A stretch of 64,000 bases of DNA, from positions 22,279,936-22,343,935 of the forward strand of contig NC_049982.1 in the NCBI RefSeq assembly GCF_000003815.2. Reading direction: 5' to 3'. Numbering within the stretch: position 1 is the stretch's first letter; every line of letters starts with the position of its first letter. This DNA comes from Branchiostoma floridae (Eukaryota; Chordata; Leptocardii; Amphioxiformes; Branchiostomatidae). This document shows positions 11,901 to 23,900 of this stretch, piece by piece. The notes under the pieces are model-generated. The model saw nothing but the letters and a program-made list of their open reading frames with translations, had not been told where the DNA came from and made no database searches. The position numbers and the translations under genes were made by a program.

Positions 11901-14900
11901 GATTCCTGAATGATCAAAATGCAGTCTAAATGGTCATAATTTATCTAGATTGCATCAGGAAAAAACTCACATGCAATATCATCCACTTTGTCATACCAAT
12001 GTCATACCAATGATAATTATTGGATCATAGAGTGCAGGAGACAACTAAGGTGCATCTGATAGAAATGCAGAAAAATGCTCTGAAATGCAGCATTGCAAGA
12101 AATACTACCATGCTTCAGTTATAGCAAAGATGCAAGAAATAAATAAAAACTAAAGGCATGCATAAATGAAGAAAATAAGAGCAGTGAAAATAACCTTGAT
12201 AGGATAGTAGTTTTGCTTGGGAACTCGGTAGTCCTGATGCCTCCAATACTGCACAGCAGGGCATAGTGAAGGGGGGGGGGGGGGGCATAGAGACAGATAA
12301 ATGAAACTGGTCAAAACTGCTGAAGGCAATGGCAAAAACATGACATTTCTAAATCACAAGGAAGTGATGCTTGGAATATAAAATAAAAACTAAAGAATCT
12401 GCAACATGTCTAGAGGAAAAAATTCACAAAGCATGCATTAATCATATTTATGCAGAGATATACATTTGCATGGCATTTTCAGCCAGAGGTTGAAGAGAAA
12501 CAATTGCTACACCATGATACCTTAGTCTATTTAGCACTAAGATTTCTTATCCTTTCTAGTGATGAATTCTTCTTTATATCTAATTCCAACAGGTATCATC
12601 AGTTTTGTACCACAATTCACTATCAGCAAAAAACATCATGAATTAAAATCACCTGTTCACTAAATTACTAACAGTACTCCAGACCTTTTAGGCTTGAGAA
12701 TTTGTTAGGATCAATTATTCTACTTTGACTGTGAACTGTGTACGATTGGAAAACTCAGATGGACAGATGGATTTGAAAGGGAACTTGGTCACTTCATTGA
12801 TTGTCATTAGAAATGATGAGATTTGGGGAAGAAATCATTGAGAAGCTCAATCTTCACTCCTTGGTAGATTTTCAGTCTCAGACAAACAACACCCAACGGG
12901 CAGAGAAAATGACTTGTTTGAGATGGTTCAATTTTACTCAATCAGATTCAGAGTTCAAACAGTTAAAAGTCGATGGTAGGATAATGTACAATGAACTTCA
13001 CCTTTGTTCACTGACTTAATTATCGCTTTCCTATTCTCTGTGACTGACATGATTTCTAGCAGCAATTTGAAACTTTCACGATTAACGGCCCCAAATATCA
13101 ATGTCTCTAAATTACAGTCAGATCTACAATATGGTCAAATGTAGTGACTGTCTTATGAACAGCATCCAACGATAGGATAATTAACATGCTGCACATATCT
13201 ATTGCTTGTCCTGGGATACATGTTTAGATGGTAAGACAAGATTGAGACCTGTATATCTGTATACATGGTAGAGAAATATCTATGTCCTAAGGCAGCTATA
13301 TCATGCCCTTTACACACATGGACCTCAATATATGCAAAACATGTTGTATGTTGACATGCCATGGGTGTGGAAAGGAAAGTCAAACCTCAGATGTCTTACC
13401 TGGTCTTTTACACCATTAGCGTGGGCAGCCTTGCTACAATCTGGATGCCAAATCTGGTTATCTGAAAATTGAAAAGAGGACTGTTACTTAACGAACAGTA
13501 ATTTGCAAATTTTGTTACAAATGACAGTCATTGACACAAACATATTTAAATAAATGGACAGAATTATCACTGCATGACATTTACAAACGTATACATATCA
13601 ACCAGTTCCTACTTCTATATTGTCACAGTGTTAAAATAATGAAGTATACATCATGCTACAATGAAACATTGCAGCATAATGCATACTAGGATAATAAAGT
13701 TAGGTTCCCTCCCAACAAATATTCATGGTAAGCTTTACCAACTGTTACCCCTATGCCAATACCTTGCAGAATGCCATTTTTGCTGATTTCTACAATCGGC
13801 AGGCATTCTCCGCGGTATATCAATTAACCACCCACGTCACAGTGCGAAAACATCTCCTGTCAGGTTTTTGGAGAGCCTGTAATATCTAAGGACATGTCAT
13901 GCATATAAACGACATGGTCTCCAGTTCACAGTGTAATATTTCATCCTTCCTTCCTGTGGAAATGCTATCTGATGGGGAGAAAGTTGGCACCATGTCAAGT
14001 ATCTCCAGGCAGGTCTGGCATGTGAACAGCCATTTCTCCCTGTAAAATCTATAGCCATAGCAAACTGCCATTTCTGCAGAGCTGCAAAATATAGAATGGC
14101 ATCTCAATTTTCTTTCCAAGAACTGTTTGGATTTCCAAGAACTGATAGGACTACTTAATCTGATGCACGGCTTTGTGAAAATTGACAAAATCTGCAAAAT
14201 TGATGGCCTGAGTCACTCCTCTGAAACTACATTTCTAAATTGGACAAACTAGTGAGCAAAATAGACATAGGAAATAAAATTCTATCAGTTCCATATGTCA
14301 CAAACATAGCCAAGTTTGGGATAGTATCAAAATATCTTAATTCCACATGCATCATTTTGCTTAAGTGCAAAAGCCTGACAGGTTGAGTCGACTATCTCTC
14401 TCAGAAGATAACTCTTCAGAATCCAGAGTATTTCAAGCACTTGCATCGAGCACATACTTAAGTCATTTTTGATCAGCTTTATCATCTAGATTTGGCTTCA
14501 ATGGATTACAAAGAAAGCCCTGGAGGGTCTATAATGTCTAACTGCTGCATAAGCCCATGACCAATACAAAATGGAGCCAAATGGCTGCTTTAGGAGACTG
14601 AAGGTTAAAACCACTTGCTCCACAGACAAAATTATCAACTTTTTCACAGTTGTCCTTCTAACAGACAACTGTGTTGGGAAGATTTAGGTAACGCTGCTTA
14701 AGTGTCCTTGCCCTGCCTTACTGCTGGTATGAGTATGCTGCTTGCCACATCAAATAATGATATAATTGTACTTGACTTTGCACTATTTGATCAGGATCAA
14801 CAAACCTGCTATAAGTAGCAGTATTTCCTATAAATCAGAATCAACTGTAATTTATGTCATACCACAAAAGTACAGGGGCTATGCCTCTGATAGGTGATCT

Positions 14901-17900
14901 TGCTGTAGGTACTACTCTCACTGTAGAGACTATGATACACAATGTCATATACATATGTATGTGACAGTTTTAATATACAGTGGAAGCCAGCTATTTGCAA
15001 TACGCTTAGTCGCAAAAATCGGTTAGTTGCAAAGAATTTTGAAATCCAAAACCATTTCCCATTGGCGCTATTGTTTACAGCACCCCATATTTGCAAAGCC
15101 CAAATCGGCTAATCGGGAAAAAAAATTCAAGTTACAACGCATGTTAACCCCGAAATATGCCAAACAAATCACCAGAATCAGCAGGAATGAACCAAAATTT
15201 TCCCGTATAAAGATATCAGATCGCCAAAAGTATCAAAACTGCCTGTTTTGAGTCCGAAAAGGCCACGATTTCTATTCAATTTACGTCGCTAGCGCGCGGC
15301 CCGGCGGTTGCCGCGGGGAATCATGGGATACTACACATGACGCCGCGTCCGCCATCTTTGTTTTCGTGATGGAAATGTTTTGAAAATGACGCTGTCGACT
15401 GTGGCAAAATTTCAGTGTAATCTGTGGACATCGTAACTGGAAAATTTGTAGATATGAAGATTAACAGTTTATTTATGCGTTAGTCATGAGTATTTTCGCC
15501 TAGTACATAAAGTTTGTCTGAAAACCAAGAGCGTTTTTGTCCTACAACGTAGCGATGTTTTTCGTCTGTGTATCACATGTCGACAAATCTTACGTAGTAA
15601 GCGTGTGCACTGTACCCTTGATCAGTCCTCTATTAATCAAAACAATTGTTCATTTGGCAAATTTAGAATACGTTTGCATATGTACCTCGTTTTTTTTCGG
15701 TAGCTTAACGTGTTTTAGCAGTGTTAATTGTTTTCTTCAAGCCGATACTATAGACGAAACGTAACAGATCTTTTGATGCATCGCGATTCGTTCTTCGACA
15801 CTAAAATGTGATAACAATATCACAATTACCGATAAAAGATAAATTTGAAGCTGAAAGTGGTTAATAAGTATATTTGTGGAGTTTAATGAAATTATGGACT
15901 TGATTATTTGTGGTAGAAATGATTGTGTTGTATTCTTTGTGTCAATGCGTGCGATGCGTTCACCGATGCCCCCCTCCCCCATCCCCACTCGGGTCATTTC
16001 GAGCAACATCTTTTAATCGGGAACGCCGGTTAGTCGGGAAAATTTAGCTGGCAAATGGCCTTCCCTAATAAGCGACTTCTACTGTACTTGGTATATTGTT
16101 ATTGATTGTTATTCAGCCAATATCGAAGTTACAATTCCAACTGTATTGTCTTTGTCAGCAAGGCTAACCCTTCGTAATAGACACAGGCTAGTTGGGCAGC
16201 TCTAGCTGTGTGTCCTAAATAGCCCCCCTCCCAAAAATGAATCATACAATGTACATTTTGTACATGTACATGTACAGGCTTTCTATGGTTTCCCATGCTG
16301 AACATATCTAGAGTGTCGTAGTCTGTACAAATGCCACTGCATAAAACTCACTACATGTCAAGCTCAACAATTACAGCAACTGTGACCATATGGAATCAAA
16401 TCAATGTACTGTTTATACAAAGACTTAGCCACTATATTATAGTTGGACCTAAGATGGAGAAGGATCTATGTCTTAGTCCCAATAAGTAAGGTGCACAATT
16501 ATCCACATTGTTCCTGTTATGATATTGTAACAGTGGTGTTCAAGGACTGCTAAACCGAAGACGCCTAACGGCTTAAGCCTTTCGGCCGAACGGTTTGCAC
16601 GTTCGATTTGTGATCCGGCTGCCCGGGTTCGGCGCGGGTTCGAATCCCGGGAGCCGGGGTGTTGTTTCTTTCTGTTCTTACTCGCCCCTGCCAATTTCTA
16701 CAATGGTTCCCACGCCGGCCCTGTGAGTAACAGGCTAGTATGTGCCACACAGGGATGTCGATCTCGGAGATTCGAGGACGAATCTTGAAAAGAAAAGGGG
16801 GAGTAGTGTAACAGTGGTGTTCAAGGACTGCTAAACCGAAGACGCCTAACGGCTTAAGCCTTTCGGCCGAACGGTTTGCACGTTCGATTTGTGATCCGGC
16901 TGCCCGGGTTCGGCGCGGGTTCGAATCCCGGGAGCCGGGGTGTTGTTTCTTTCTGTTCTTACTCGCCCCTGCCAATTTCTACAATATGACAGAATGTCAG
17001 GGGGTTAATCTTGTACCCCCCACCCCTAGCAGTGCGTCTGAGTGCTAATGCCAGAAATGGTGCTATTTTTGTGCTCGTGCACATTCTGCATGCAGCACTA
17101 CACTCCAACCTTCTGTATCACATTCTGTTTGGAAAAGCTTTGCACAGTAATGAAGAAACCCTTCGTGTACGAGGGGTTCACACATCTTGATCGTCAGTAC
17201 AGCGCTCGTTTGTCCGTGCAAAGCAGATGCTGCATATCCCTTTTTGGCAGCAGTGACCTTATACCCCACAGCCTCAGATTCTACACTGACATCTTATATG
17301 TGTGAATGGAGGCCACTGTTATCGTGACTGTCACATTGGAACAAGAAACTCCATTTTCTTGTCCATCTACCACTATCATGCTAACCATACTACCACTATG
17401 ATTGCCCATCCAATCCAATGACAGTAAAAACTCAGCAGGGTTATATTCATGTAGATGTGTAAGAATCAGAAATGTGGACCAATATATCCTGTATGCCATC
17501 CAAGAAGCACGCAAATAACCAAAGTCAGTCTGAACATAGAGTACAAGTCATTTAGTTTTATTTTCCGTACCATGAGAAGTCAATTGGTGCTGTCTATGTT
17601 AAAGGTTATAAATAAAGGTTATTCAATCATACATAATTATATGTATAGCCTCCATTGGCCAATATTGACCATTGTAAACCCCTAATTCACAGTCTTTGCC
17701 AGGTATAACTGCAAGTCACCATGATCTATAAGCTGACTCAGTTCCATTGCAAAGGTCTTTTCTGTGGGTCTGCTTTTCTTGATTAGATAACATAAGAGTC
17801 AGTAAGGGTGGTGGTTTTGGGAGGGGTCACAAAATATGACAAGTATGACAGAATACCATTCGTTATTTTCAGATTGAAGACATATTTTTGTTAAGCACTG

Positions 17901-20900
17901 AAACAAAACACTATTCTGACGCTGTATATTGAGCTACTCTTTCGTCTCATAGTCTATATAGGAATTAGGTTACTTGTTTTCAAAACACCATTTTTTTCTG
18001 TGACTGACAGAAACAGGATGTTAAGTTTGATGTGGATCTACCATGCAGATGAACATATCATTTTGTTTTGACAAAAATCTGGAAATATTTCCTTCTCAGC
18101 TGTTTAATACCAATTTTTTTCATCATTTCATTATTATATTCTATGACTAATTCACTCTTCCCTCAAATAGATTAGCGCCATGGTCTAATATAAGCCACTT
18201 GACTTTTATCATTGGTAATGACTTGCAAATGCATTTATATCATTATAGATGAAATCGTTCAAGATTCAAGATGTCTTTACTATTGAAATTTTGCAATGTA
18301 AGTGACACTGAATTGCCTGTAATTCACCATGACTTCTAATACCATTTCCTGGCTTGCAAACTTCAAAGTGGTTGTATATTATTTTGTACCCAATTGCTGA
18401 TATAAATATAGTGATTAAAACAGTGATAATATCATACACAATGTTGTACAATTTTGACAATCTACTAGTAGTAGGGTACGTACACTGGGGACTGTCAGAC
18501 TCGGAGGCTTACCTTGCAAGTACATCTCCTCACCCTCCCCAAACATCAGCCCACACTTGGCACATTTTGCACAGTGGGGGTGATAATGCTTCTCTCCTGC
18601 CTGGAACAACAAGACAACAACACAGAGGTAAGTAAAGCTACCCACCTGATGACAGGAGAGGAGAGAACAGCTACCCGTACAAGGATGGCTGGGCAGCACA
18701 CACTACGTACTAACTCTTGGCTCTGGGCATGTGTATGTTTTATGCAGTGTGTTTAACTATGCGGCCAATTTGAAATATGATCTGTGACCTCCGCACGTCA
18801 CCAAAAAAATGGACGTCCTTTTGCTGCGATGATGCAATGCCGCATAAAGAAACGTTCATTCAGGAACAATGTGAAATTTTCAGTTCAGATTTTCAGTGTT
18901 AGGTATCAAGGGGAAGCAGACTTGGACTCATTTCTCCAGGGTGACCAACAGGCTACATAACCAACACAGACACCACAGGGTAACGCAATCTACATGGCGA
19001 CACCCTTGGCCACATGTTTCACATAGTTGTCGAGGATATGTTACCCAAGTTCTGTTTTTCACACCCGGGAGTGGAACAGGGACAACACCCAGAACCTGGC
19101 GGTCAGTATCGCCGCTATATTTATGGCTCAGCCTTGCGCATTAGGGCAGTGATCCCTTTCCAGGCCTATGCCCTCACTGTCCCTCCCCAAATGGCACGTA
19201 AAAGGGAAAATTGAACCTGTTAAATTAATAGTGTGTGTCTCAACCCCAGTTGAACTTTTGACATCTCCAACATGATAACCTTTTCCTTATTTCTTCATTA
19301 CAAGTCTAGATACTAAGATTACTGTGAACAGTAAAAAACTTAACAGGTCAATCTCGTGTTATTCCGACACTGGCATGGCAACAGAACCAATAGCTGTAAA
19401 CTGTAATTTCAGCACTGGGGACAGGGTAATGGTGTTATTGTCCTGACCCTGTGAAGCCGTGACTGGGGTACAGAGTTATAGCTTTGCAAGACCCGGGCAG
19501 TGTAGAAGGCCATCTGGACATGTCACCAACATGAGCAATGATTTTTCAGTAAATGAAATAAGCAGATCCCTGGTAGTGTGGATTCATAATGCACATTTAG
19601 AACCTAGTACATTATTGCAGAATATCAATATTGTATCTCTTTATTAAGCATTGTATATGATACACAATACAGCATATAGCAACTTATCAGTTACTAAAGA
19701 AAAAGCTTGTCTAGACTGTTTTCATTCCAGCAGTTATCATATTCATTTTTAGATTATATTGATCTGCAGCATCCATATATTCAGTGTCTGCATTTTTGGT
19801 AGGATATTGCATTTACTGTGGGTCTCTTTTTTTGACTTATATAAAAGATGCAGGTGACCTCAGGTGGACCACAGGTATATCTTAACTTGAGACACTGAAT
19901 CCAGTGAAACTTCAAAGCATTCCTGTCCCAGGACACCCAAATAGCTGTATGTTTGCACTATTAAGCTGCCTGCGGTACCCTGGGAGGTCATGCCCAATTT
20001 AGAGGTTACCTTCAAGGGGACTGCCCACTATGAAGGGTAAAGCTCCGAGCTGTCTCAGGCACGTCCACATGTGTGTGCCTGGCAATCTCATAGATAGCTA
20101 CAGTGCCTGAATAGCAGCCAACCGATGATGATGAGATCTTCAGAGCAGTATCCAGACTGTGTTTTGATATCAATGTGTTTTCATTTCTATTTACCCAAAG
20201 CTATGTACCATTTTCTATTTTGAAAATCATCACAAAAGAAGTTCAAGAAACAAATACATATCATGTCCATGTATAGTAGTTAGGAAACGAATGCAATTGG
20301 AAATGACATGGATCAGAAACCTCTTTATCTACGCAAACAGAAATCCCAAATCCAATGGAAAAGCCTCGCTTGCTACATGTTGCATATCTTCAGACTTCTT
20401 TTTACTACTGTTAGAAGTTCTTTGATATACAACGTTTCTCCAACTCCATGTCAATAAACCCACCAGGTCCAAACTGTGCTTAAGTCCTCAGGTGCCCAAT
20501 TGTCTGCACATTTATGGTGCGGAAACCAAACGCAGCAGGAGCCACTTGGCAGCCACCACATCTTTCATCCATGTAGTTTATAGGAGGCAAGTCTGCTTAA
20601 AGTAGAGCCCAAACATATCAAGTACAGACATTACCCAGAATACAGGGTATGGGGCACTGTTTGCGAACAGGAAACCACAACTACCACTAAATACCATGTA
20701 ACAATTGAAAAGCTACTACATGAAGTAAGCAAACACTGTAAGCGTCCAAATATGGACATCAGTAAATCATTGTTCAGGGGATGTGGTCCCTTTCATGAGC
20801 TGCCCATGTGACAAACAGAATGTCAGTATACGGACTTAGATGCTTTACATTATACAACAAGCTACCATCTGAGAAATCCATGTGGTACATGTACAAACAT

Positions 20901-23900
20901 GTACCAGGGCCTGTAATATTTTTTGTCTTGCTGCATATAACAAATAGCAGCGGCTACAATATGACTCATGGCGTGTTTTCCAACCTACCATAAACTTGAG
21001 TTGATATGTCACCTCAAGTGCCGTCTATGGTAATTAAGTCAGGAATACAATCCTTAAGTTTTGACAGTTTGCTCAGCTGAGCAAAACCATTAAACTTTGC
21101 CCAGCAAAACTGTCTGAGTCATTAATAACTGCAGTTTTTGTTCATATTCTAAATTGTTTTGTTTTTTTGTTGGGTTACACTTACGGCAAACCTTACGCAA
21201 GACTGTATATCATGTAAAATACTTATTGACAAATGAAACTACACACAATAATCCAGTGCAAATGATAACATGTATCAGGAAAGTTGTGCCTTTAAAAAAT
21301 TAAGGCTTAACTTTTTCAGAACACTTTGCCATATACATTGTATAAAGTTTTGACTGAAATCTCTTACAATCCAAGTTCACCATACATAGGTAGTTAGTTG
21401 TCCTCTAAAAGTACCTATCTGCACCTACAATCATCCTTCATGTGGTTGCAAGCCATTAAAGCCTAACACAGCAGTACCAGTCTCCATATATTCTCACAAT
21501 AAAAATGTCTTACCAATTTCAAATCCCTTGATGACAAATGCCAGCAAATCAACTGATATAGCAGCCAGGAACATATTAGTCTTTTACGTAGTGATGAGAC
21601 AGCTCCAAGCAATTCTAAAGCTTGTAAACATCCCAGACATTGTGTATTAAAAAAAAATGCCTACATGTCTAGGCATACCACATAGCCACTGTTTACTACT
21701 GTACTTTTACTACTGTACAGAATACACAATGTTTACGCATGATACATGTACATGTAGGAAACAGTAAATGTACGTCAGAGAACAAACAGTAGTCACCTTT
21801 AGTGAGTACTAGTAGCCTCTACAGTCCTATAGAACCCACACAGGTAGAACTCAGGTGTCTAGCAGAGATAGTGCTGGTTCAGGAGACAACGCCTGTGTCA
21901 AAGTACAGCTGGACAAGGTCAAAGTTCAGCCACCAGATAACGCTGTTTGTCTCTACTATCACAGGGAGTACTGAATACTGTGGTATCCAGGCTGGGCAGC
22001 ACCGCCAAGAATAAACCCAGGAAAAGGTAGATGACGCAGATGTAGCTAACTCAAAGCAGCCGCTACTAATAGGTATCTTTAGCAGGGCAGGGTTACATTC
22101 CAGTTGGACTAGAAGTCAGAAAAACTATTCCTCCCTGGGGTTTGGGTGGGGTAGATCAGTTAGCCTGTCAGCACATACATAGGTGTGCAGGCAATCAAAA
22201 ACCACCTATCTAAATTAAAAGTATGTCACCTATTTGGGCCACTTCAACAAACGCAAATCCCTTAAAATGTTGAATGTAAAGTGAACTTAATTTTGACTAG
22301 CCCGAATTTCCCAACAGTCCCATCAAAAGGCTGCAAAGCAGTTGCTTTATCATGTTTTTGTAATAAACACAGTCAAATTCTTCTTTAAAATTTGCATTTC
22401 ATCAAAAAAATAATTGTGAAAATCTAACATGTTAATGTTGATATGCAAGCACATCAAACCTTCACAGGACAGGGAAGAACAAATCATTAAGTTATAATTT
22501 TACTACATAAAATATGTTGCTGGGTAACGTGGGCAAAAATAAGAAACATATAGTTTTGGGGCACATTTCCCAGACGTTTGCAGATGGCAATGTTGATTGT
22601 TCAACAAAAACAATTGGACACCATTAGACACAGTTGATGTTATCAATAGGAAAACAGGATGTCCAACCACAAAACAAGACGTCCAACCACAAAACAAGAC
22701 GTCCAACCACAAGATATTAAATGCCTGGCTGGCAAGAGCCCTGTTTTACGTCAACATCAAGTGCATCACTTAAAGATCAGAGTGAAATTCAGTTAGAGTA
22801 ACAACGTTACACGAGATGACCGTGGCAATGAATTTGGATAGGTGGGCTTATATATCATACTAACCTCCAGTCAGAAAAAAACAAACCAGTCAGTCCTACA
22901 TGCACAGCAATGGGCTGATGTGCATAGCAGAAGAAAAGCAAATCCAGAGAAAGGACTTTTGCACTATATCTGAATCAACTTACAGATGTGCCTTATGAGA
23001 CAGAGACTGTCATTTTTGTATGGGACAGTTTACCCATAGTCGATGCTGCATGGCAGTGATATCAATTAAGATTATACCATGGTCAGCACTGACCAAGGAA
23101 GGCCATATTCATTGGTATTGTTTATTTAAATATTCATGTTTTTTTCCAGCTCTTTTCTCATCTAACCTTCGCACATTTAACTATAAACATGGTTCAAATC
23201 TAAGTCATGGCTGAAGAGACATTGACTAGCTATGGTCAAGTACGCACACTTGTTGGTGACAACAGATTCCTGTGGAAGCATGCCGGGTGAGCCTTTGTAC
23301 CCATCAGTCAGAGGTGCCGGCTGTTTGCTGACAGAAAACTGAGTACACAGCCATGTTTGCTAACCTCTCCAACAGCAGGCAAAGGCCACCTGCCTCCCCT
23401 TCACCCCGTGTCACCCTCAAAACAGGCATGGCTCAAGCTTCAACTTTTTTCATCCTACGGCCATACCAGGGTTGTAGCCAGCCTGAAATCATTTTCTGTC
23501 CCTTCGATTTTGAACCCTATCAAGCACACAAGGTGCAAGAGGTCGCGTGACATTCCTAGGGGGATTTGTGTATGTTCCCCGGAAATTTTGAAATCTAAAC
23601 CCTCTGAAACCCTATTTCCAGCATTTTGAGGTGTAAATTTTGCTGGTAGACTAAGCTATGCAACGGCATATGTTTTGGTGGAAAAATTACACAAGGTAGA
23701 CAGTTTTATCATATCTTTACTTATCAATTTTTGTCCGTCACAAAGGACAGAATGGGCAATTTTTTTTTCCATCCCCAGCTGCAAAATTCCGTCAAAGGAT
23801 GGAAGGATGGGTACTGGCCCATTTAAGGTTGTTGGCTCTTGGATTAAAAATGTTTTAACTGGAAAAACATAATGACAATGAAGCCTGAGGACTAGGTTTG

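Larger units (their letters stand above)
16526..16983 (+). mobile_element. Complete miniature LTR retrotransposon (TRIM)
   Basis: 458 bp: two 177-bp direct repeats (16526-16702 and 16807-16983) that appear identical, each starting TGTAACAG and ending TCTACA (the retroviral TG...CA rule), around a 104-bp interior. The interior begins, after one base, with TGGTTCCCACGCCGG (primer-binding site complementary to a tRNA 3' end, CCA included) and ends with the purine tract AAAAGAAAAGGGGGAG. Flanks repeat ATAT (16522-16525 and 16984-16987), a 4-bp target duplication. No coding sequence, so it needs proteins from a partner. GAGGACGAATCTTG before the tract resembles Ty3/gypsy ends. Identical LTRs mean a recent insertion. 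Confidence 0.9.
13462..18512. other. abLIM intron 7 with Tigger-like and TRIM elements
   Basis: About 5.1 kb. Contains the pogo/Tigger-like element at 14978-16084 and the miniature LTR element at 16526-16983. The flanks (13462-14977 and 16984-18512) show no gene. Confidence 0.7.

Noticed and set aside
12150-12341. 63-codon minus-strand frame around linker exon 9
   Set aside because: Only the 54 nt between splice sites is supported; the PPPPP part is the C15 homopolymer.
16565-16975. Minus-strand frame of 136 codons containing RDSNPR-type peptide repeated twice
   Set aside because: It is a chance frame across both TRIM LTRs; the peptide comes from the tRNA-like B box sequence, a known source of false proteins.
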